Source of the DNA: Coriobacteriales bacterium
GTDB taxonomy: Bacteria > Actinomycetota > Coriobacteriia > Coriobacteriales > UBA8131
Direction of reading: 5' to 3'
Length of the DNA stretch: 9,464 bases
Assembly: GCA_031267175.1 (NCBI GenBank)
Contig: JAIRZP010000094.1
Location: 1 to 9,464 of the forward strand
Of the stretch, positions 1 through 6,947 are shown in pieces (positions within the stretch are counted from its first letter, which is position 1; each line of letters begins with the position of its first letter). Position numbers and translations under genes: made by a program. The notes below the pieces were generated by a model. The model was not told where the DNA came from. It searched no databases and saw only the letters and a program-made list of their open reading frames with translations.

Positions 1-25
1 CTGCCAATTCATCCCGCTCTCCCCC

Positions 26-54
26 TACACAAGGGCCACAGAGTTTTGTATGAT
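26..54 (+). promoter_or_regulatory. Candidate promoter of the gatCAB operon
   Basis: A TATGAT hexamer at 49-54 matches the -10 consensus in five of six bases. The hexamer TACACA at 26-31 lies 17 bases upstream and matches the -35 consensus in four of six. Transcription would begin near 61, about 25 bases before the gatC start. No gene is recognisable in positions 1-86, so this is a plausible place for the operon promoter. The call rests on hexamer matching only. Confidence 0.4.
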
Positions 55-86
55 GGGTATCCAGCAAAAAGTTTGGAGAGTTCTGG

Positions 87-395
87 ATGCATGTGACGCA
101 TAAGGCCCTGCGCGAGATAGCCAGCACCGCTCGTATAGGGCTCGCTGATGATGAGATTGAGAAGACGTGCTTTGACCTCAATCTCATCATTGACAGCCTC
201 GAACCTATTACCCGGTACGACCTGGAGGGTGTGGAGCCTACCTTTCACCCTATCGCCGGGCTTACCAACGTCATGCGCGAGGACGTGGAGAGGCCGGGCC
301 TTACGCAGGAGGAGGCCCTGGCCAACGCGCCGGCCACCCAAAACGGGCAGTTCAGGATCCCGCCCATCCTCGGCGACGGCGGTGGGGATAGATGA
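87..395 (+). CDS. gatC: Asp/Glu-tRNA(Asn/Gln) amidotransferase subunit C
   Basis: GatC is the small scaffold subunit of the GatCAB amidotransferase and wraps around the GatA-GatB interface. The 102-residue product has the usual family length. It shows the family pattern: an N-terminal helix beginning VTHKALREIASTARIGL, a middle helix (LNLIIDSLEPI), then the conserved extended segment with the motif EPTFHP, a REDV block and a closing FRIPPILG that packs on GatA. The ATG at 87 is preceded by GGAGAG at 75-80 with a six-base gap, a better fit than the GTG at 93. It is first in a gatC-gatA-gatB cluster. The stop at 395 lies 118 bases before gatA, unusually far for this operon. Confidence 0.95.
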   Translation: MHVTHKALREIASTARIGLADDEIEKTCFDLNLIIDSLEPITRYDLEGVEPTFHPIAGLTNVMREDVERPGLTQEEALANAPATQNGQFRIPPILGDGGGDR

Positions 396-433
396 TACGA
401 GAGGCCCGGCAGTACAAAGTCCGAGTCAAAACT

Positions 434-517
434 ATGCCTGTTACCGCTTCCGTAGCGGTGGTATCAGCAGCAAAGGCAACGGTAACTACCGAAGGCGCAA
501 CGAAGGGGGAACGATGA
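434..517 (+). other. 27-codon small reading frame between gatC and gatA
   Basis: An ATG at 434 opens a frame of 27 codons ending in TGA at 515-517, so its stop overlaps the gatA start codon as ATGA. The predicted peptide begins MPVTASVAVVSAAKATV, is rich in Ala, Val and Thr, and is in neither the gatC nor the gatA frame. No good ribosome binding site precedes the ATG, which argues against efficient independent translation. It has no run of Gln, Asn, Asp or Glu codons, so a classical amino-acid attenuator leader for this enzyme is not supported. It could be a coupling peptide or chance. Confidence 0.2.
440..486 (+). promoter_or_regulatory. Alternative stem-loops in the gatC-gatA spacer
   Basis: ACCGCT at 443-448 can pair with AGCGGT at 454-459 around the five-base loop TCCGT. 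The overlapping segment GTTACCG at 440-446 is also the exact reverse complement of CGGTAAC at 480-486. The two stems share bases 443-446 and cannot form together. Such an arrangement could affect gatA translation or transcript processing, but neither stem is followed by a T-run, so neither looks like a terminator. The pairing is seen directly; a regulatory role is inference. Confidence 0.3.
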
Positions 518-2145
518 CGCTTTCCCCTGCTGAATACGTCAGCCTCTCTCTTGGTGACATCCGCACCGGTCTTGACCGACGGCACTTCAGCGCCCGCGAA
601 CTCGCAGAAGCTGCGTTTGCCACCATCGAGGTACTGGAAGAGGATCGTGTGGATGCCTTTCTCTCCCTGACCCCTGAGTTAGCCCTGCGCGCCGCCGATG
701 AGGTAGACGCTCAGCTTGCCGCGGGCTCCAGTGCTGCCGAGATCGGCCTGCTTGCCGGGGTTCCCCTGGGATTCAAGGATAACATGAACCTGCTCGGCAG
801 TTTTACCACCTGTGGCAGCCGCATGCTGGAGAACTACAGGAGCACGCTTTCGGCCACCTGTGTGTCCAAGGCACTGGCTGCCGGGGCCCTGCCGGTGGGC
901 AAGCTCAATCTGGACGAGTTTGCCTTTGGCTCCTCAACCGAGACCTCGGCGTTCAAAAAGACGCGTAACCCCTGGGATCTCGAGCGCGTGCCCGGCGGTT
1001 CAAGCGGAGGGAGCGCCGCGGCCGTGGCAGCCGGCATGCTCGCCGCGAGCCTGGGCTCGGACACGGGCGGCTCCATACGGCAGCCGGCGTCGTTTTGTGG
1101 CGTGGTGGGCTTCAAGCCCTCCTACGGCGTCGTGAGTCGTTCGGGCGTGGTGGCCTTTGGGTCCTCACTCGACCAGGTGGGGCCGTTTGCGCGTTCCGTG
1201 GCCGATGCGGCAGCGGTTGCCGACGCCATCTGTGGCTACGACCCCCTGGACTGCACGAGTCAGGACGTCCCCCGCAATTTCTCAGCCAGTGCGAGGGCGG
1301 GCCAGACTGAGGGCATCAAGGGCATGCGCGTGGGCGTGGTAGCCGAGTATCTCGAGGCTCCCGGCATAACGCCGGAGGTCGTTTCCGCGTTCAAGGGTGC
1401 ACTCAGGCGTGTGGAGAATCTCGGTGCTACCGTCGTGGAGCTCGAACTGCCCAACGCGCACGCGGCGCTCTCGGCCTACTATGTCATCGGTCCGTGTGAG
1501 GCATTCTCCAACCTCAGCCGCTTTGATGCCGTCCGCTACGGGTTCTGTGTGGAGGGTGCCACCAACCTCACCGAGCAATACGAGCAGAGCCGCGCCCAGG
1601 GCTTTGGCCTTGAGACGAAGCGCCGCATCCTTCTGGGCAACTATCTGCTCAGCAGCGGCGTGTATACCACCTATTACTATCCTGCCCAGCAGGTACGCAC
1701 CCTCATCACCCAGGATTATCACCGCGCCTTTGAGCAGGCGGACGTGCTGCTCACCCCCACGAGCCCGCGCACGGCCTTCCGGTTTGGCGAGGTCTCCGAG
1801 CCCACCTCCATGCACCTCTCCGACATCTTTACCATTCCCATCAATATCGCCGGCAACGGGGGCCTCAACCTGCCTGTTGGGCTCGGAGAGGAGAGCGGGC
1901 TCCCCATAGGACTCCAGATTATCGGGCCGCAGTTCAAAGACACCAACATCCTGCGTGTGGCGGCGGCACTGGAGGCCACCTACGACATCGAGCGGCTGGC
2001 ACCTCAAAGCAGAGAGCTGAGGGAGCAGCACGGCGTGGCACACGGCGGTGCTTCAAGCAGCGTATCAAACGGTGTGCCCAACGGTAGCACGCTGACCTGC
2101 GGCGCTTCAGCAGACGGCAACTCGTCAGACGGAGCTGCCGCGTGA
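514..2145 (+). CDS. gatA: Asp/Glu-tRNA(Asn/Gln) amidotransferase subunit A
   Basis: GatA is the amidase-signature subunit that hydrolyses glutamine and releases the ammonia used by GatB. From the ATG at 514 the product is 543 residues; GGGGGA lies just upstream at 505-510. The Ser-cisSer-Lys catalytic triad is complete: Lys88 in GVPLGFKDN, Ser163 in PGGSSGGSAAAVAAG and Ser187 in DTGGSIRQPA. The spacing of 24 residues between the two serines matches the family. The reading frame is open far upstream to 148, but that part overlaps gatC and has no amidase similarity. The family is usually about 480-500 residues. The excess is mainly a C-terminal tail of some 35 residues, poor in hydrophobics and rich in Gly, Ser, Asn and Ala. 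The stop overlaps the gatB start by four bases. Confidence 0.95.
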   Translation: MTLSPAEYVSLSLGDIRTGLDRRHFSARELAEAAFATIEVLEEDRVDAFLSLTPELALRAADEVDAQLAAGSSAAEIGLLAGVPLGFKDNMNLLGSFTTCGSRMLENYRSTLSATCVSKALAAGALPVGKLNLDEFAFGSSTETSAFKKTRNPWDLERVPGGSSGGSAAAVAAGMLAASLGSDTGGSIRQPASFCGVVGFKPSYGVVSRSGVVAFGSSLDQVGPFARSVADAAAVADAICGYDPLDCTSQDVPRNFSASARAGQTEGIKGMRVGVVAEYLEAPGITPEVVSAFKGALRRVENLGATVVELELPNAHAALSAYYVIGPCEAFSNLSRFDAVRYGFCVEGATNLTEQYEQSRAQGFGLETKRRILLGNYLLSSGVYTTYYYPAQQVRTLITQDYHRAFEQADVLLTPTSPRTAFRFGEVSEPTSMHLSDIFTIPINIAGNGGLNLPVGLGEESGLPIGLQIIGPQFKDTNILRVAAALEATYDIERLAPQSRELREQHGVAHGGASSSVSNGVPNGSTLTCGASADGNSSDGAAA

Positions 2146-3803
2146 AGTCTCTCGAAACAGTCTTGCAGGAGTGGGAGGCCGTTATCGGCCTGGAGGTGCA
2201 CACCGAGCTCACCACGCTTAACTCCAAGATGTTCTGCTCGTGCAAGGTGGAGTATGGCGCGCCACCCAACACGCACGTCTGCCCGGTGTGCCTGGGTATG
2301 CCCGGAACGCTGCCGGTGCCCAACCGTGCCGCCATTGAGAGCATCGTCCTGGCTGGCCTGGCAACGGGCTGCGCCATAGAAAAGCACAGCATGTTCTATC
2401 GCAAGCACTACTTCTATCCGGATATGGCCAAGAACTTCCAGACCACACAGGGGCCGGTGGCCTTTTGTATGCGAGGCGGGCTGGACCTGGAGGTGCTCGG
2501 AGCATCGGCCGGCGAGCGAGCGCATCTTGAGGGCACTACGCCGCTTGCGCCAGAGGAGGGCTACCGCACGCGCATAGGCATCACGCGTATTCATTTGGAG
2601 GAGGACGCCGGCAAGCTCGTGCACGTGGGAGGCGAGAGCGGCCGTATTGCAGGCGCCGACTACAGCCTCGTAGACTATAACCGCTGCGGCACGCCGCTCA
2701 TGGAGCTGGTGACCGAGCCGGATCTGCGCACGCCTGAAGAAGCCCGCCTGTTCCTGCAGAAGCTGCGCACCATCTACCTGACGCTGGCCATCTCCAACTG
2801 CTCCATGGAGCAGGGATCGCTCCGGTGCGACGGCAATGTGAGCCTGCGTCCGCGTGGCTCTGAGAAGCTCGGCACCAAGACCGAGCTCAAGAACATGAAC
2901 TCCTTCAAGAACCTGCACGACGGGCTGGCCTTTGAGATCTGTCGTCAGGCAGGCATCCTTGAAGAAGGCGGCAGGGTCATACAGGAAACCCGGCACTGGG
3001 AGCCGGCTTCTCGCCGCACGATAAGCATGCGTTCCAAGGAAACGGTTGACGACTACCGCCTCTTTCCCGACCCTGACCTGACTCCCTATCATCTGAGCGA
3101 TGAGTTCATCGCGCGCGTGGGTGCCCGGCTTCCGGAACTGCCCGATGCCCGCGTTGGCCGCTACGTCGCAGAATGTGCCCTCTCTCCTGCTGATGCCCGA
3201 GCCTTGGCTGACGACATCGACCTGGCCCGCTTCTTTGACGCGGCGCTTGCCACGGTGCCTGGGGAGACGGTGCCAGCTGATGAAATCCGTACGGAGGCGG
3301 TACCAACTGACGAGGCCCATGCGCAGGCAGAGATCAAAGGCGTAGCTCCCGACTCACCTGCTATGGGGTCAACTACGGCCGCTGAGCTCGCGAAACCCCT
3401 CGCCAACCTGCTGCTCAACGAGGTCAACGCCTACCTTAACGCTGAGCAGGTGGCTTTGGCGCAGACCAGGCTTGAGCCACAGCATTTGGCCGAACTCGCC
3501 CGTCTCATTGCGGACGGCACCATCTCCTCCAAGCAGGGCAGAGAGGTGCTCGCACTGGTGTTTGCAAAGGGCATCTCTCCAGGAGAGCTTGTGGAAGAGC
3601 TGGGCATTAAGCAGGTATCGGACACAGGCCAGATCGAGACCGTCGCACACACGGTGCTCAGCAACAACGCGGACAAGGTCGCAGAATACCGGGCCGGCAA
3701 GACCGGACTGTTGGGCTTTTTTGTGGGCGAGGCGATTAAGGCAACCGGCGGTACAGCCAATCCCAAGCTCCTGAATCAGACGTTTCAGCGGCTTTTGAAT
3801 TGA
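2142..3803 (+). CDS. gatB: Asp/Glu-tRNA(Asn/Gln) amidotransferase subunit B
   Basis: GatB phosphorylates the side chain of Asp or Glu mischarged on tRNA and amidates it with ammonia channelled from GatA. The start is a GTG at 2142 overlapping the gatA stop (GTGA), with GGAG at 2131-2134 seven bases upstream. Visible landmarks are the kinase motif IGLEVH at residues 15-20, the zinc ligands Cys32, Cys34, Cys47 and Cys50 in a CxC...CxxC arrangement, and the block VDYNRCGTPLMELVTEPD. A C-terminal helical and YqeY-like tail contains LIADGTISSKQGREVLALVF. At 553 residues it is longer than the usual 470-500. The extra length is mainly an acidic insertion near residues 372-415, between the helical domain and the tail, with a VPADE/VPTDE internal repeat. 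Catalytic regions look intact. Confidence 0.95.
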   Translation: MKSLETVLQEWEAVIGLEVHTELTTLNSKMFCSCKVEYGAPPNTHVCPVCLGMPGTLPVPNRAAIESIVLAGLATGCAIEKHSMFYRKHYFYPDMAKNFQTTQGPVAFCMRGGLDLEVLGASAGERAHLEGTTPLAPEEGYRTRIGITRIHLEEDAGKLVHVGGESGRIAGADYSLVDYNRCGTPLMELVTEPDLRTPEEARLFLQKLRTIYLTLAISNCSMEQGSLRCDGNVSLRPRGSEKLGTKTELKNMNSFKNLHDGLAFEICRQAGILEEGGRVIQETRHWEPASRRTISMRSKETVDDYRLFPDPDLTPYHLSDEFIARVGARLPELPDARVGRYVAECALSPADARALADDIDLARFFDAALATVPGETVPADEIRTEAVPTDEAHAQAEIKGVAPDSPAMGSTTAAELAKPLANLLLNEVNAYLNAEQVALAQTRLEPQHLAELARLIADGTISSKQGREVLALVFAKGISPGELVEELGIKQVSDTGQIETVAHTVLSNNADKVAEYRAGKTGLLGFFVGEAIKATGGTANPKLLNQTFQRLLN

Positions 3804-3833
3804 GTTGAGTAACGTTGAGCGAGTTGAGTTGAG
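3795..3833 (+). repeat. TTGAG repeat cluster between gatB and the DUF47 gene
   Basis: TTGAG occurs at 3800, 3805, 3815, 3824 and 3829, and a TTGAA lies at 3795: six near-identical pentamers in 39 bases, spaced at about 5 or 10 bases. The cluster spans the gatB stop (3801-3803) and ends at the ribosome binding site of the next gene. No terminator hairpin is visible in this spacer, so read-through from gatB is possible. It may be slippage-generated sequence or a protein or RNA binding array. Confidence 0.55.
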
Positions 3834-3847
3834 GAGCAGGAGCGTGT

Positions 3848-4471
3848 ATGCCAAAGATTAAGTTCAACTACTTTGATGCCTTCGAGCGTATTGCGGAGTA
3901 TGCCTACAAGGAAGCAACCATGCTCAACGGTATTCTCAGCAATTACGAGCCGGAGCAAATGGACGACCAGGTGCAGATTGTCCACGCTATTGAGAACGAG
4001 GCCGATGAGGAGAACCACCAGATCTACAAGCATCTGGCCAATGAGTTCGTGCCTCCGATAGAGCGGGAGGACATCGTCACCCTGGCGCATCACCTCGATA
4101 ATATCGTGGACTACATCGACGACGTCGTGCAACGCCTCTTCATGTTCAACATCCAGGAAATCCCCGAGCCGGCCCTGCAGATGGGCGAGCTTATCGAGAA
4201 GGCCTGTACGGCGCTGTGCATCGCGCTCAAGGATTTTCGCAACTTCAAGAAGTCCAAGACCCTCGACCAGATGCTCATCAGTGTCAATGACTATGAGGAG
4301 GAGGCTGACCGGCTGTACTTCTTCGCCACACGCAACCTCTTTACCAAACGGGCCGACGACCCGCTCTATGTCATGAGCTGGTATCACATCATGGTGAGTA
4401 TGGAGCGCTGCGTGGACGCAACGGAGGACGCTGCCACCACCGTCTCCACTATCATCATGAAGAATACCTGA
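3848..4471 (+). CDS. DUF47 / PhoU-like phosphate transport accessory protein
   Basis: The 207-residue product matches the DUF47 (PhoU_div, Pit accessory) family, an all-helical cytoplasmic protein related to PhoU that usually partners with PiT phosphate permeases. Family hallmarks are the two E-x3-D metal-binding motifs, Glu49-Asp53 (IENEAD) and Glu150-Asp154 (YEEEAD), and the central block REDIVTLAHHLDNIVDYIDD at about residues 73-92. Length is typical. AGGAG at 3838-3842 sits five bases before the ATG. The gene lies 21 bases upstream of the PiT permease, in the order normally seen for this pair, which supports a role in controlling permease activity. How it does so is not established by sequence. 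There is no signal peptide or membrane segment. Confidence 0.9.
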   Translation: MPKIKFNYFDAFERIAEYAYKEATMLNGILSNYEPEQMDDQVQIVHAIENEADEENHQIYKHLANEFVPPIEREDIVTLAHHLDNIVDYIDDVVQRLFMFNIQEIPEPALQMGELIEKACTALCIALKDFRNFKKSKTLDQMLISVNDYEEEADRLYFFATRNLFTKRADDPLYVMSWYHIMVSMERCVDATEDAATTVSTIIMKNT

Positions 4472-4492
4472 GAGACCCAAGAACACCCTACC

Positions 4493-5482
4493 ATGAGCCT
4501 CACCCTTATCTGCGTGCTCGTTTTTGCCCTCGTCTTTGAGTTCATCAACGGCTTTCACGATACGGCCAATGCCATAGCCACGACGGTCTATACGCGCGCG
4601 CTCTCGGTGGGCAAGGCCATTGCGCTCGCCGCAGGCATGAACTTTTTGGGAGCGTTGGTGTCTGAGAATGTGGCCCGGACCATCACCGAGGGCCTGATTG
4701 GCGTGCAGATAGAGGAGTACGTTGTACTGGCCGCGCTCATAGGGGCGATAATCTGGAACCTCTTCACGTGGTGGCGGGCGATTCCGTCCTCGTCCTCCCA
4801 CGCGCTTATCGGTGCCCTCATAGGGGCCTGCATCGTCTACACGATGGGCATCGACGGCATCAAGTGGGAGGGGGTGTTGAGCAAGATAGTCATACCGCTG
4901 TTTACGAGCCCCATCATGGGGTTCTTCCTCGCCTTTACCATGATGAAGCTGGTCAACAAGGCTTTTGCGCGGCTTGCGCGCAACAAGGTTAATGGCGTGT
5001 TCAGGCGCCTGCAGCTCTTCTCCGCGGCTTTGGTGGCCTTCAGCCACGGCAATAACGATGCGCAGAAAACGATGGGCATCATCACTCTGGCGCTGATAAC
5101 CGGTGGCATCCTGCCTGTGGGTACCGGCGTGCCCATCTGGGTCAAGGCCCTGTGCGCGGCGACCATTGCGCTTGGCACCTCCATAGGCGGCTGGAAGATC
5201 ATGAAAACGATGGGCGGGGGAGTCACCAAGCTCAACTCGGCCGGCGGATTTGTTGCCCAGACCGCCTCGGCCGCCGTTATCGAGAGCATGAGCTTTATCG
5301 GCGCGCCCATCTCCACCACGCAGGTCATCAGTTCGGCAGTCATGGGCGTAGGCTCGGCCAAGCGCTTCAAGTCGGTCAAATGGAAGATTGCCGGGGATAT
5401 CGCCCTCACCTGGATAGTGACCCTGCCCGTAGCGGCCCTCCTCGGCGGCCTCGCCGTCGTCATAATCCAACTGTTCATATAG
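4493..5482 (+). CDS. pit: Low-affinity inorganic phosphate permease, PiT family
   Basis: This is an integral membrane transporter that couples uptake of phosphate, often as a metal-phosphate complex, to an ion gradient. The 329-residue product carries both halves of the PiT internal duplication. The first has FINGFHDTANAIATT (about residues 17-31) and PSSSSHALIG (98-107). The second has FSHGNNDAQKTMG (about 183-195) and GAPISTTQVISSAVMGVG near the C-terminus. About eight to ten hydrophobic spans can be seen, and the protein ends in a final membrane helix. No strong ribosome binding site precedes the ATG and the DUF47 stop is only 21 bases upstream, so translational coupling is likely. The cation could be H+ or Na+; the sequence alone does not decide it. 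Confidence 0.92.
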   Translation: MSLTLICVLVFALVFEFINGFHDTANAIATTVYTRALSVGKAIALAAGMNFLGALVSENVARTITEGLIGVQIEEYVVLAALIGAIIWNLFTWWRAIPSSSSHALIGALIGACIVYTMGIDGIKWEGVLSKIVIPLFTSPIMGFFLAFTMMKLVNKAFARLARNKVNGVFRRLQLFSAALVAFSHGNNDAQKTMGIITLALITGGILPVGTGVPIWVKALCAATIALGTSIGGWKIMKTMGGGVTKLNSAGGFVAQTASAAVIESMSFIGAPISTTQVISSAVMGVGSAKRFKSVKWKIAGDIALTWIVTLPVAALLGGLAVVIIQLFI

Positions 5483-5499
5483 GGGTGGGCAAAACTGTT

Positions 5500-5518
5500 G
5501 GGACAGTAGCCCCGTCCC
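5500..5518 (+). terminator. Weak hairpin after the phosphate permease
   Basis: GGGAC at 5500-5504 can pair with GTCCC at 5514-5518 around a nine-base loop, shortly after the permease stop. There is no T-run downstream, so it does not qualify as a standard intrinsic terminator. It is the only stem visible in the 71 bases between the permease and the tRNA gene. Termination here is possible but weakly supported. Confidence 0.2.
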
Positions 5519-5553
5519 TCCGTTCCCAGGATATGCTACACTTAGCGGCCTGA

Positions 5554-5628
5554 GCTGGTGTGGCGCAACGGCAGCGCAACTGATTTGTAATCAGTAGGCT
5601 AGGGGTTCAAATCCCCTCACCAGCTCCA
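5554..5628 (+). tRNA. tRNA-Thr (anticodon TGT), CCA encoded
   Basis: The cloverleaf folds completely. The acceptor stem GCTGGTG (5554-5560) pairs with CACCAGC (5618-5624). The D stem is GCGC/GCGC. The anticodon stem ACTGA (5579-5583) pairs with TCAGT (5591-5595) around the loop TTTGTAA, giving anticodon TGT at 5586-5588. The T stem AGGGG pairs with CCCCT around TTCAAAT. The discriminator is T5625 and CCA is encoded at 5626-5628. The G1-C72 and C2-G71 pairs agree with threonine identity. An integrase gene facing the tRNA ends less than 100 bases downstream, so the 3' half of this gene is the probable attachment site of the element to its right. Confidence 0.95.
5601..5628 (+). other. Probable attachment site core (tRNA-Thr 3' end)
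   Basis: Tyrosine-recombinase elements commonly integrate into the T-arm and 3' end of tRNA genes and restore the gene. Here the tRNA is intact, base composition drops immediately after it and the integrase lies just inside, so the att core most likely lies in the T-arm to CCA segment. The second copy, expected at the other end of the element, is outside the window. The exact core therefore cannot be delimited. Confidence 0.5.
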
Positions 5629-5685
5629 GAGAATCCCTTGTAGATTGGGTGTTTCTGGATTTGACCCCTCTCCTGTTGCTCCAAG

Positions 5686-5707
5686 AGGGTCTAATCAGGG
5701 TCTAATC
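5686..5707. repeat. Perfect 11-base tandem repeat, candidate integrase arm sites
   Basis: AGGGTCTAATC occurs twice back to back, at 5686-5696 and 5697-5707, between the tRNA and the integrase stop codon. An 11-base period is about one helical turn, so two protein units would bind the same face. Integrases with an N-terminal arm-binding domain of the AP2-like type bind short direct repeats flanking the crossover site, and this integrase has such an N-terminus. The repeat is seen directly; its role is inferred. Confidence 0.6.
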
Positions 5708-5711
5708 TGTG

Positions 5712-5731
5712 AAAATTACCCCTTTAGAGGT
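5712..5731 (-). terminator. Possible terminator overlapping the integrase stop
   Basis: Read on the minus strand, ACCTC (5731-5727) pairs with GGGGT (5722-5718) around TAAA, with one T-G pair, and is followed by AATTTT. The loop contains the integrase stop codon. The stem is short, so this is a modest candidate for ending the leftward operon before it reaches the tRNA. Confidence 0.3.
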
Positions 5732-6947
5732 TAACAACCTTCCCCATTTCAGGTACCTGTTTTGCAATTAATGCATCCATCACCAACACACATTCCGCAT
5801 CTTTGCTCTTGATGAAATGGGCATACAGGTTCATTGTGATTGAGGCACTCTCATGACCAAGGCGGTGTTGCACGGTTTTGATATCAACGCCTGCTCCAAT
5901 GAGCAAGGTTGCGTGGGTGTGCCGAAGCATATGGATTGTTACATCATCAAAGCCATATTCTTTACGGAACTTTCGCCACCAATGGCTGTAGTCATCTACA
6001 TGATAGAAATGTCCAGTGGTGGAGATTACGGGCGTAGTCTCTGATTGGGCAATACCATTCTTTAGCAGCCATTTTGCTTGTTGTATTTTCCAAGCTCTTA
6101 ACAGCTTCAATGTATCAGCATCAATCGTGACTCTCCGACGTCCTGCTTTTGTCTTTGGTTGTCTGATACCGTCCGTCGTAAGCTGTTGTTCAATACGAAT
6201 TGATGAATCTTCAAAGTTTATATGACCCCAAGTGAGGCCAAGACCCTCTCCACGTCTGGCACCTGTCGCCAATAGCATTCTGGTTGCAACTGCACTGGAT
6301 AGATAGCTGAGTTGGTTTTGCTCAGTGGCAAATTGAAGGTATGCCGGACACTCTTTCAGCGCCTTTATCAGTAACGCCGCCCTGTCTTCGCTCAAGGCTT
6401 TTACTTCTGGTTTTACCACCTTTGGTGCCCTGATGTTCTCAGCAGGGTTGCGCAGGATGATATTGTGACTGCAAGCCTCCCTTAAAAGCCTTTTCAACAT
6501 CATTAATGCGCGTTTAATCGCACCAGGGCTGCGACCATCTTCCCCCATCGCAACCATGACCTGCCCAACCGCTGCTGAGGTTATATCCTTCACCTTAACG
6601 TTATCAAGGTATTGGTTTAGTATTCTGACCTGGTCTCTATCGTGTCTCAGAGTGGCTGGAGAGGCTGCTGACTTTATTTCACGCCCCGAACAATAGGTAT
6701 TTGCCCAAGCGGAAAAAGTTACGGAATCGGCGCTGACATCAATACCACGTTCTAGCTCATTGCGGTACTCTTCCATGCTCCTTCTGGCGTGACCTTTGGT
6801 TCCATGGAATGTCCGCCAGGGCGAGTATAGGTAGCGCCTCGTAAGCGGGTTCATGCCTAAGCTGAACCGTCCACGCCACACATTTCTCCTTGGTCTTCCA
6901 TACCTATCCTTCGCTTGTTGAAGCGTGCCCTCACCATTTACTTTCAT
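5724..6947 (-). CDS. int: Tyrosine recombinase / phage-type integrase
   Basis: This 407-residue site-specific recombinase is the probable integrase that placed the element in tRNA-Thr. An N-terminal AP2-like arm-binding region (about residues 15-70) contains WRGRFSLGMNPLTRRY. A SAM-like core-binding domain follows (about 76-175), then the catalytic domain. Active-site residues are complete: Arg231 in TGARRGEGLGL, Lys265 in the QPKTKAGRR hairpin, His339 and Arg342 in HMLRHTHATLL, His365 in RLGHES, and the nucleophile Tyr375 in MNLYAHF. The ATG at 6947 overlaps the stop of the upstream gene (ATGA), and GGAAG precedes it. The two genes should therefore be co-transcribed and translationally coupled. 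The gene ends about 95 bases from the tRNA, the usual layout for tRNA-targeting integrases. Confidence 0.95.
   Translation of the reverse strand: MKVNGEGTLQQAKDRYGRPRRNVWRGRFSLGMNPLTRRYLYSPWRTFHGTKGHARRSMEEYRNELERGIDVSADSVTFSAWANTYCSGREIKSAASPATLRHDRDQVRILNQYLDNVKVKDITSAAVGQVMVAMGEDGRSPGAIKRALMMLKRLLREACSHNIILRNPAENIRAPKVVKPEVKALSEDRAALLIKALKECPAYLQFATEQNQLSYLSSAVATRMLLATGARRGEGLGLTWGHINFEDSSIRIEQQLTTDGIRQPKTKAGRRRVTIDADTLKLLRAWKIQQAKWLLKNGIAQSETTPVISTTGHFYHVDDYSHWWRKFRKEYGFDDVTIHMLRHTHATLLIGAGVDIKTVQHRLGHESASITMNLYAHFIKSKDAECVLVMDALIAKQVPEMGKVVNL

Noticed and set aside
148..513. Extended N-terminus for GatA from an ATG at 148
   Set aside because: The extension overlaps gatC, lacks amidase similarity, and the ATG at 514 has a nearby ribosome binding site and gives the normal GatA N-terminus.
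1282..2043. Open frame of 253 codons antisense to gatA
   Set aside because: It mirrors the catalytic gene in GC-rich sequence, with no recognisable domain or sensible start signal.
2004..3320. Long open frame of 438 codons on the minus strand opposite gatB
   Set aside because: It lies antisense to a well-supported gene in GC-rich DNA, shows no domain, and its product has the uneven composition typical of a mirror frame.
3785..5470. Open frame of 561 codons on the minus strand opposite the DUF47 and permease genes
   Set aside because: It spans two recognised genes and their spacer on the other strand. The product is rich in His, Asp and Gly with no motif, as expected of a shadow frame.
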